Of a DNA stretch of 64,000 nt, positions 54,901 to 63,800 are shown piece by piece; positions within the stretch are counted from its first letter, which is position 1, and each line of letters opens with the position of its first letter. The notes beneath the pieces are model-generated. The model was not told the DNA's origin. It saw only the letters and a program-made list of their open reading frames with translations, and ran no database searches. The position numbers and the translations under genes are program-made. The stretch covers positions 6,407-70,406 of the forward strand of contig NZ_CALRWL010000033.1 in NCBI RefSeq assembly GCF_943371865.1, in the 5' to 3' direction. Origin of the DNA: Azorhizobium sp943371865. Lineage in GTDB: Bacteria; Pseudomonadota; Alphaproteobacteria; Rhizobiales; Xanthobacteraceae.

Positions 54901-57876
54901 GATCTCGTAACAATAGAAATTGGCGCCGTTGACGATGATCAGTTCCTTCTCGCGCCCGGTGAGGGTGAGATTGCCGTCGCGAATGAAGCCCAGATCGCCG
55001 GTATTGAACCAGCCGTCGCCGACAAGCGCCTCGTGGTTCGCCACCGCATTGTTGCGATAGCCGGGCGTGATGACACCGCCCTTGATCTGGAACCGCCCGA
55101 TGACGCCTTCGGGCAGGAGCGCCCCCGCGTTATCCACGATGCGGATGGCGACACCGGGTACCGGGGGCCCCAGCTTCACGAAGGCCACCGCGTCCGGCGC
55201 ATCCGGCGCGACCGTGCGCAACGGGCCGCCCAGGGAGCCCTTGTCGATCCAATGCACGGAGCGAAAGGGATCAAACCCGGTCTCATAGGTCATGCAGGTG
55301 CAGGCTTCCGCCATGCCGAAGGCGGGCTGCACGGTCTGCGGACGGATACCGAAGGGCGCGGTGAGTCCGAGGAACTCGGCGATCACCGGGAGTGTGGCCT
55401 GCTCGCCGGCATTCATCAGCGTCTTCACGCCATCCAGCGCCCAGGTGCGCCCCGGCGCCGACTCCAGCGCATCCGACACCAGCTTGAAGCCGAAATTGGG
55501 CGACCAGCTGCGGGTCACACCATGGAGCGCCATCAGGTCCAACCAGAGCAGCGGATCGGCCAGCACCGCCGACGTCTCCACCTGAATCTGCCCGCAGCCC
55601 AGATAGACGTCGCGCAGGTGCCAGGTCAGCATCGGCACCACATGGTCCATCGGCAACCAGTTCAGGGCCACGTCATCGCACCCATAGCCATTCACCAGCC
55701 GCGTGGCGTGGACATGCTCTACCACCCCACCATGGGTGATCTGGATGCATTTGGGTGTACCGGTGCTGCCGGAACTCAGTTGCAGGAACAGCACGTCGTC
55801 CGGCATCGCCGGATGCACCGCCTCAAGCGGCGCGTGCACGGCCAGGTGTTCCAGCGCCAGAATTCTGGGGGCCGCGGCGGCAAAGCGCTCCAGCCCGGCC
55901 AGCGGAGCGGCCAATGCCGCTGGCGCCAGCACCACCGGGCGGCCCAGCGCCTCCCAGGCGTTCAGCAATTTGCTCACCAGCGCCGTGCGTTCCGTGAACG
56001 TGGCGCTGACCGCCACTGTCACCGGCTGCACGCCGGCCAGGACACAGCCCCAGAACGCCGGAAGATGCGCCCGCAGATCCCCCACCTGGAGGATGGCCGC
56101 ATCCCCCGCCCGCAGCCCTGCCGCCAGCAGGCCCGCAGCGATGCGCCGCGCCTCCTCAAGTAGCGCCGCATAGCTCAGCCGCCGCACGGTCTGCGGATCG
56201 GAACCGTGGAACACGATGTCTTTCGCCCCCGCCCGCGCAGCGGTGCGCAACAGGGCTTCGGTGAGGGTGCGCGGGGCATCGGCGGGAACGGGAAGAGGCC
56301 CCCCATCTGCCAGCGCCAATGGTCCGGCACCTACGGGCCGCCCGACGGAAGCCGTAGCCGGATTAGCCTCCGGCGCCCGCAGGGGGAGGCGCACCGGCGT
56401 TTCGGCAACCGCCTGCACCTGCGCCACCACCGCCGCCTCGGCCACGCCGCCGATCTGCTCCAACTGGGCGCGCCATGCATCCATGACGCCGCCGTCCAGC
56501 ACCGGAAGCCGGGCGAGCGCGGCTTCGTCCACCGCGCCGGCTTCCGTCAGCGGCAGTGCGGAGACCGCAACCCAGGCGGCGGGCCGCTGCCAGAGAGGGA
56601 GAAGTTCCGCCGCATGGATCTCCCACGCGTCTTGGCTCGGATAGCCCTCCGGCACCCCATAGGCCACAAGGGTCAGGCGCCCCTGGGCATCCGGGCGCGC
56701 CACCACACGGCACTGGGCGATGGTCGGCTCCGTCCGCAGATCCGCCTCGATGGACGCCAGGTCGAACCGCAAGCCGCCCACCGCCGCGTGGCGCCCGGCA
56801 TCGGCCCTGCGCTCGAACCGCCTGTCCGCCCGCTGCCGCGCGCGCATTTGCACGGGGATCGCTGTCGCACCGGGCACAGGCGCAATTGAAAGCGCCCCCA
56901 CCCCGCCCAACGGCACCGGCTGGCCATGGCGATCGAGGATCTGCAACGGCGCCCCGATGCGGGGCGCACCGTCGCCCAAGGGCTGGGCCAGCACCGGCCC
57001 ACCGGCCTCGGCAAACTGCCAGAGCGTGAAGAGACCCGCATCCGCGGCCACATCGGCTGGCGGAGGGACATCGCCCACCAGAAACAGCAGGCGAGGCCTC
57101 GGCTCCCCCAGCCAGGGCAAAACCGCGCTCGGCACCACCGCGACCGTCGCGCCGGTGGTTGCCAGCAGCCCCGCCAACGCGCGTGGATCATACGTGGCGG
57201 GCGCCAGCACCACATGACTACCGGTGCTCAGCGGCCACCACAGGCCGACGACACTGGACACATCATGCAGCGAACTGGCGAACAGGCAGATGTCGACCGG
57301 CCCCAATTCAAACGACTGCCGCATCCACGCCAGCCGTTCCGCCACCGCGCGCCGCGGCAACGCACATGGCGTCCGGTCTGGCGCCAGCAGGGCCAAGGCG
57401 GGCTCCTGGGAGGGACCAGGGGCGCCATCCAAAGCTGAGGCGCCATCATCCGAGAGCAAGAAATGCGCGCTGGCCCTCAGCCGCGCCAGGCGCACTGGAG
57501 CGTCGTCGGTCTCCAGCGGCAGACAGGTGCCGCCCGCCTTCAGAATACCGATGAGCCCGGCGATGCAAGCGACGCCCCGCGCCATGGCCAGCCCGACCAC
57601 CGCGCCCGGCCCGGCCCCGGCGGCCCGCAACGCATCCGCATACAGCCCGGCGCGGGTGTTCAATTCCCCGTATGTCAGCCTCACCTGCTCGGTCAACACC
57701 GCAGGAGCGTCAGGGGTGCGTTCGGCCAGACGCTCGAACAGGACCAGGACATCCTCTGCCGCAGGCACGGCGCGGGCCTTCCCGTCCGCCAGCAGCCGCG
57801 CCAGCAGGGCGCGCTTCTGGGCGGGGGTCAGGCCGGAACCCTCTCCGGCGGTGCCGCTGTCCTGCGCGGTGCTCAT
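51907..57876 (-). CDS. NRPS-like megasynthase: pseudo-A, acyl-ligase-like A, KR, A-remnant, PCP, TE
   Basis: 1989 aa. Domains in order. Residues 45-460: a decayed adenylation domain (LTYGEL, LKAGGTCLP kept; the ATP-binding A3 loop missing; A10 reads LTEAGAVDEAAL without its Lys). 535-1090: a second, intact adenylation domain, LQLSSGSTGTPKC at 699, GWFNTGDLGF, GREKELIIVNGANFYCYEIE and KTTSGKIQR at 1066, closer to acyl-AMP ligases than to amino-acid A domains. 1100-1540: ketoreductase with VTGGLGGIGQ (1319), Tyr/Asn in GAYSAANAAL. 1590-1612: A10-like remnant LPRAADGRLDTAAL. 1625-1695: carrier, GGHSL (Ser 1655). 1715-1989: thioesterase, AWSSGG (Ser 1790), His in EGNHMSM. No C domain here; the upstream PKS ends in one. 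ATG 57876 lies 10 bp after that stop. Product unknown. Confidence 0.92.
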   Translation of the reverse strand: MSTAQDSGTAGEGSGLTPAQKRALLARLLADGKARAVPAAEDVLVLFERLAERTPDAPAVLTEQVRLTYGELNTRAGLYADALRAAGAGPGAVVGLAMARGVACIAGLIGILKAGGTCLPLETDDAPVRLARLRASAHFLLSDDGASALDGAPGPSQEPALALLAPDRTPCALPRRAVAERLAWMRQSFELGPVDICLFASSLHDVSSVVGLWWPLSTGSHVVLAPATYDPRALAGLLATTGATVAVVPSAVLPWLGEPRPRLLFLVGDVPPPADVAADAGLFTLWQFAEAGGPVLAQPLGDGAPRIGAPLQILDRHGQPVPLGGVGALSIAPVPGATAIPVQMRARQRADRRFERRADAGRHAAVGGLRFDLASIEADLRTEPTIAQCRVVARPDAQGRLTLVAYGVPEGYPSQDAWEIHAAELLPLWQRPAAWVAVSALPLTEAGAVDEAALARLPVLDGGVMDAWRAQLEQIGGVAEAAVVAQVQAVAETPVRLPLRAPEANPATASVGRPVGAGPLALADGGPLPVPADAPRTLTEALLRTAARAGAKDIVFHGSDPQTVRRLSYAALLEEARRIAAGLLAAGLRAGDAAILQVGDLRAHLPAFWGCVLAGVQPVTVAVSATFTERTALVSKLLNAWEALGRPVVLAPAALAAPLAGLERFAAAAPRILALEHLAVHAPLEAVHPAMPDDVLFLQLSSGSTGTPKCIQITHGGVVEHVHATRLVNGYGCDDVALNWLPMDHVVPMLTWHLRDVYLGCGQIQVETSAVLADPLLWLDLMALHGVTRSWSPNFGFKLVSDALESAPGRTWALDGVKTLMNAGEQATLPVIAEFLGLTAPFGIRPQTVQPAFGMAEACTCMTYETGFDPFRSVHWIDKGSLGGPLRTVAPDAPDAVAFVKLGPPVPGVAIRIVDNAGALLPEGVIGRFQIKGGVITPGYRNNAVANHEALVGDGWFNTGDLGFIRDGNLTLTGREKELIIVNGANFYCYEIEDLVNAVPGVQPTFAAACSIPDAATGSEALAVFFSPRDGAEEKAVADAIRATVTARLGLAPAHVTAIAQLNFPKTTSGKIQRMQLRAQLLGARARDEGTRVVPAWFHHEIWVRRTLDAATAPPRRLLLLGGPDDVAAQLAQVLERAGVAVVLDQMLDDDADAVGTALSSHSTPLEAVVDLRPLAPVPAGETVSAFQARSTLELSCMLALVQGLGRRTAKDRPALSLIALTRGGTDSAAEPARTAVRGLLRTAAQEMPGLTCRQVDVAGAVDEAMIARIAAEILCPDGEAEVGLRAAGRFVPRLQALDPGGPPEGAPIRLKMDGRYLVTGGLGGIGQALVAHLAARCRAKILVVGRSPASDAARLALGTAAPGSCYHVADVTDAAALAAAMVAAEARFGGPLDGAFHLAGVSSSRPLEAETADGLAATFAAKAVGARVVVEAMAQRSGGFVVLWSSVNALFGGADAGAYSAANAALAGLAAPDDVRVLCLHWSRWQDLGMSAGPGDGAGAFAAARGFRTLPVADALASLEGAMAMGVSPLSIGLDGTRAAIRARLAHAPEPLFGLAGFVVPKPGRALAGPADDDVRDRFGTPVPCVFRVVEALPRAADGRLDTAALARHDGAALAGRARVRDAVEDQLAGLWSELLRRPNIAAEDNFFTAGGHSLVAARLVYRVREVFGVDLPLRVLFEAPTLSGMAGWIGAHLPQGAGTRQIPDCLVPVQPEGERPALFCVHPAGGSPWCYLFLADHLGRGQPLYGFQAPGLVDDKAPLTSVEEMAGLYVAAMRAQQPMGPYRIAAWSSGGPVAFEMARLLEAEGEVVATLAFLDCAVMETENFVRSRDPLRHLKGLWRMGTFVSQVRLPRSYLELTALARLIGLSLPAAFRDLRLDRAFWAGVGRSLRIFNLNTTMGYRYSPAQIAGDAVLFRAGSRLGAEDPLETELRRHVSGTVVRVDLEGNHMSMILDPKGAAALAAVLKPFLDGEAKAPSTPRSGPAGSPPA

Positions 57877-57886
57877 CTCTCGCGGC

Positions 57887-60800
57887 TCATGGGGTTTGGC
57901 CGACGCCGTCGTCCGCCATCTCACGCAGGAGCGCCTCCACCTCCTCGTCGCTCAAAGCCTCGATCTGCTGCAGCGTCTCGGCCAGGGTATCGGACGGACT
58001 TGCCACCGCTGCCGCGCCCAGAGTAAGGCGCGACACCGGCAGATCCGGCGTGGCCACCATCGCCGCCAGCACCTCCGCGAACTGCCGCTCCAGCTGCGCC
58101 ACCGTGGCGGCTTCGAACAGATCCGCATTGTAGATGAAGGAGACGGACAGCCCCTGCTCCGTATCCCAGACATGCACCTCCAGATCGAACCGGACCGTGC
58201 CGTTGTTGAGATCCCACACCGGGCCGATGCGCAGGTCCTGTGCCTCCAGATCCGGCTGCGGCACGCCGCGCTGAAGCACGAAGATGACATCGCAGATGGG
58301 ATTGCGGCCCGCCTGCCGCTCCGGCTGCACATCCTCCACCAATTTCTCGAACGGCACCTCCTGATGGGCCAACCCGCCGCGCACGGTTTCCGCCTCACGG
58401 GCGAGCGCCGCCCGCACGGTGGGATCGCCGGACAGGTCGCCGCGAAACACCACCATATTGGCGAAGAAGCCGACCAATCCCTCGATCTCCGCCCGGTCAC
58501 GATTGGCCACCAGCGAGCCGATGATGATATCGGGCGCCTCGGTCAGTCGATGCAGCAGGATGCGGAAGCCCGCCATCAGGGTGGCGAACAGCCCGGCACC
58601 CGCGCCGCGGCCCAGGGCCTTGAGCCCATCGGCCAGATCCATGGGCAGCATCACGCTCAGGGCACCGCCGCGATGCATGGCGGCGCCATTGCGGGGCCGG
58701 TCCGTGGGCAGATCCAGCACCGGCAGCGGCGCGGCCAGATGCTGGCGCCAGTAGGCCAGTTCGACCGCAAGCCGCGGCCCCCTCAGCCACTCCCGCTGCC
58801 ACACGGCAAAGTCGACGTATTGAGCCGGCAGGTCGGCCAACGGCGAGGGCTGATGACGGGCATAGGCGCGATACAGCGCCCCGATCTCCTGGATCAGCAC
58901 CACCGCCGACCAGCCATCGGTCACCATGTGATGGATGGCGACGATGGCTCGGTGCAGTTCCGCGCCCAGCTTGAGCACGGTGATCTGGAACACCGGCCCC
59001 TCAACCAGATCGAAGGTGCGGCGGGCTTCCCCATCCACATGGCGCACCATCGCCCGCTCGCGCTCCGCCTCGGGCAGGCCGGAGAGGTCCACCCACACCA
59101 GGGGCAGCGGCAGTTCGGGGACGACGCGCTGCACCGGCTCGCCGTCCACAATGGGGAAGTGGGTCCGCAACGAGCCATGCCGGCGCACGATTTCCGCTGC
59201 CGCATGCTGGAAGGCGTCTGGATCGAACGGGCCTTCGAGGAACAGCGAGAACGTGACCGTATAGAAGGCCGAATCCGGGTCGAGCCGCGACAGGAACCAC
59301 AGGCGGTGCTGCGCGAACGACAGCGGCGCCTCGGACCGGCCCAACGGCACGATGCCGGCGGGCGGCGGCGCCTCATCCCCCGACGCGGGGGCGACCTTGG
59401 CCGAAACCACGGCCACCAGTTGCGCGAGGCTGGCCGCCTCGATCATCTCCGCCACCGGCAGGTCGATCTCCAGTTCGGTGCGGATGCGATTGCGCAATTG
59501 AATGCTGACAAGGGAATCGAGCCCCAGATCCTGCAACGATTGGCTTGGCGACAACTCCTCTCCGGCTTCGATGCGCAGCAGGCGGGCGATGACGCCGCGC
59601 AGATAGTTCAGCAGCAGGGCCTCGCGCTCGGCGGCATCGCCGCCGCGCAAGGCCTTGCGCAAGGTGGCAAAAGTCTCCGCCGCCGCCGCCTCTTGCGCCA
59701 GTTCGCGCTCCACATCGGCGAGCACCGAGAGCCGGCGTGGCAGGCCCTCGAAATAGAGCCGCCAGTCAAACGGCGCCACGCCGACCTCAATGGAGGTTTC
59801 CCGCAGCAATTGGCCGAGGATATGCAAGCCCTTCTGCGGCGGAATGCTGCCGCCCTGAGCCAGATGGGCTGCGATGGCATCGCCGGTGGTCATGCCGGTG
59901 TCCTGCCACCCACCCCAATTGATGGTCAGGCCGGGCAATCCCTGGGCGCGGCGCCAATGGGCCAGCCGATCCAGGAAGGCATTGGCGGCAGCATAATTGG
60001 CTTGCCCCGGCGCCCCCAGCACCGAGCCCAGCGAGGAGAACATCACGAACAGATCCAGCGGGCGCTGCTCCGTCGCCTCGTGCAGAGCCCAGGCCCCCTG
60101 CACCTTGGCGGCAAAGGCGCTGGAAAGCCGCTCCGGATCCAGCGCCGTGAGCACGCAATCATCCAGCACGCCGGCGGCATGGATGACCCCGCGCAGGGTC
60201 GGCATCCGGCTATCGATGGCGGTGAACACGCCCGCCAGGGCCGTCCGGTCGCTGACGTCAGCGGCAAAGACCTCCACCTGTGCGCCGGCGCCCCGCAGGG
60301 CGTCGATCAGCACCCGCATCTCCGCATCGGGCGCGCGGCGACCGACCAGTGCGAGATTGCGCGCACCCTTCTCCACCATCCAGCCCGCCACCAGCCGGCC
60401 GATACCGCCGAAGGCGCCGGTGATGAGATAGGTGGCGTCTGGCTGAAGATCCTTGCGGCCGCTGCCCGCCGCGGGCGTCGCCAGCACCAGCTTGCCCGTA
60501 TGCCGCGCCTTCTGCATCAAGGCCATGGCGTCGAGCGCGTCTTCCACCGCATAAACCGAGGTGATGGGCTGGCCCAAATCACCGCCGGAGATCAGCTGCA
60601 GTGCCTCCGCCAGCAGCGACCGCACCAGTTCCGGCTCCTCCACGGCGGTGATGTCGAAATTGACGATGTCGTAGGACACATCCGGCCGCAGGGCGCGCGC
60701 CTGTTCCACGCTCCAGATATCGCGCTTGCCGATCTCGATGAAATGCCCGCCGGGCACCACCACCGAGAGGCTTGCGGAAATGGCCTCGCCCCCCAAGCTG

Positions 60801-63800
60801 TTGAGCACGATGTCAACGCCGCGCCCGTCGGTCAGCCGGCGGATCTCGTCGGCAAAGGCCACGTCGCGAGAGTTCATAATGTGGGTCACGCCCAGCGCGC
60901 GCAGGAAGTCGTGCTTGTGCGGGCTGGCGGTGGTGAAGATCTCCGCGCCCTTCATCTGGGCAATGCGGATGGCGGCAATGCCGACGCCGCCGGAGCCGGA
61001 ATGGATCAGCACCCGATCGCCGGCCTTGATGCGGGCGAGATGGTGCAGGCCATACCAGGTGGTGAGATAGACGATGGGCAGGCCCGCCGCCTCCACCACC
61101 GGCATGCCCTTGGGCACCTTGAACACCACCGCCGCCGGCAGAGTGATGTGGCTGGCAAAGGTGCCGAAATGCAGCGCTACGACTTCGTCCCCCGGCGCCA
61201 CGGCGATGACGCCCGGCCCCACCCGCAACACGCGGCCGGAACATTCGCCGCCGAACGGGCCGGCATCGCCGGGATAAAGGCCCATGGCATTGAGCACGTC
61301 GCGGAAGTTCAGGCCCATGCCCAGCACTTCCATCTCCACCTCGCCCGCCTCGGGACGACGGCGGGCGTGCGGCACCACCAGCAGGCGATCGAGTCCGCCT
61401 TCCGGCATCTTGTCGATGCGATAGGGCCCGTCGGGAAGCTCCAGCCGGGTCTGCTTCACATCGCTCTGATGATGCTTCAGCCGCGCCACATGCCGCTGAC
61501 CCGCGCGGTAGGCCACCTGCTGCTCGCCATCCGGCGCGGTGAGTTCCGTTGCGACCTGTTCCGCCTCATCGCCCGAGGGGACAGGATCGAGGTCAAGCGC
61601 GACGCACGGAAGGTCTGGATATTCGTGCCATATGGTACGCACGAGGCCCCACAGCGGCGCCGTGGCGAGGCCCTGCCACCCTGCCGTCGTTTCCGTCCCG
61701 ACGCCCCCCTGGGCGCCGCGCGTCAGCACCACCAGCGGCACGTCATTGACGCGGCCGGCGGCGATCAGAGCCTGCACGAGGCGCAACAGATCCCCAGTGG
61801 CGTGTTCTGCCGCCTCGGCGACGGCTATGTCGCCAGCCTCCAGCGCGCGCAGATCCACGATGCCGGCAAGCGCCGTCGTTGTCGCCAGAAGGTCGCCGAG
61901 ACCATCCGGGTCCCGCCCTGCAAGCACGACGACAGCCCACCCGCTCGCCTCCAGGCGTGCGGCAAGCAAGGCGGCAAGCCCATCACCCGCCCCCACCAGC
62001 ACCCAGGCACCAACGCCGGGGCTGCTGACGCCTTGGGGCGCGTCCGCCGGTTGCCAGACCAGATCGTAGAGCCAACTTTCGATGGCCTGGGCATCTTGCG
62101 GCAGAACCACGTCGCGGGTCACGCGGCGGGATTGGAGCCCCTCCGCTTCCGCGACCAGATCCCCCACCGCATCGAACAGGCGGATGGTGGAGAGGTGCGA
62201 AGCGACGGTCTCGCCCGCATCCCCTTCGCCCTCGGACGCATTGGGTGCCCGGTGCAGGCGCGAATGGCTGAAGATGTCCCCCGGCACAATCCCGCGCACC
62301 GTCAGCCGGTCCAGGCTCACGGGCAGATAGGTGTCGCGATCATCCAGCGCTCCGAACGCCGCGCCCAGGGCCTGGAAGCAGGCATCCATCAGCGCCGGAT
62401 GCTGGCGATAGACCGCCCCATCCGCCCGCGCCGCCTCCGGCAGCACGATATGGGCGAGCGTTTCGCCCGCGCCGGTGGCCAGAGTGGTGATGCCGCGGAA
62501 CGCTGGGCCGTAATCGAGCCCGCGCTTGAGGTAGTTCTCATAGAGCGAGGCGATGGGCACCGACGCATCGCAGCGCAGGCGGGCCGCCTCCAGGCCTTCG
62601 GCGTCGCCCAAATGATCGGCGGTGTGCATGGCATCCGCCGGCTTGACCTGGCCGGAACAATGCAACGTCCAGTCTTCGCCGGCCGCATCGCCGCTGAAGA
62701 TCTGGAACGCGTAAGCCTTCGGCCCCGCCGGAGCGAACACCACCTGGACGATACGCTCACCGGTATCGGGCAGGGTCATCACCTGCTTGAACTGGATGCC
62801 CTCCAGGCTGAGGTGATCGGTGTCCAGCAGATGCGCGCCGCCCGCCAGCGCCATTTCCAGATAGCCGGTGGCCGGCAGCACCACGGCGTCGAACACCCGG
62901 TGATCGGTGAGGAAAGCGGGATCGGTGGCGTTCAGCGCCGCCTCGAACCGCACCTCCTTTGTGCCCGCCTGCCGCAGCCGCTGGCCGAGCAGCGGATGGT
63001 CGGTGCCGGTGGCAACCCCGCGCACTTTCTGCCCACTCGGATCGCCCCCGGCGCGCGGCGCCGCCCAGAAGCTGCGGCGCTGGAAGGCATAGCCCGGCAG
63101 CGCGACCCGGCGGCGAGGATAGTCCGCATCGAACCCTGTCCAGTCGATCTCCACCCCGGCGGCATAGAGCCGGCCGAGGCTGTCCAGCATGGTGCGCCAG
63201 TCCATGCCCGCGCGGCGCAGGCTGGGCAGCCACTGGCGGGTGTCCGCATCCGGCGCCTCGTCCAGCGTCTCGCGCCCCAAGGTGCAGAGCACCGGGCGCG
63301 GGCCGATCTCCAGGAACACGCCGATGCCACGCGCCGCCGCCGCGCTGATGCCATCCAGAAAGCGCACCGGCGCCAGCACATGCCGGCACCAATAGTCCGC
63401 ACTCGCCAGAGCCGTAGTTTCCAGCCGCCCGGTGAGGTTGGACAGGATCGGCGTCTGCGGCGAGCGATAGGTGATGGCCTCCGCCAGCGCGCGGAAATCG
63501 GCCATCATCGGCTGCATGAGCGGCGAGTGAAAGGCGTGCGAGGTGGCCAGCGGTCGGGCCTTCACCCCCTTGGCCTCGAAGCTGGAGGCGATGGCCACCA
63601 CCGCCGCACGGGGGCCGGAAATCACCGTGCTGCGCGGCGCGTTGACTGCGGCGATGGCAACCCGGGCCGCATAAGGCGCGATGGCTTCGGCCACAGCGGC
63701 CTCGCCAGCGAAAACGGTCATCATGGCGCCATCGCGCGGCAGCGCCTGCATCAGGCGGCCACGGGCGGCGATGAGCTTCAGACCATCTTCCAACGTGAAC

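Noticed and set aside
54391..56163. 590-codon plus-strand open frame opposite the NRPS gene
   Set aside because: Antisense shadow of a high-GC megasynthase gene, with no recognisable domain.
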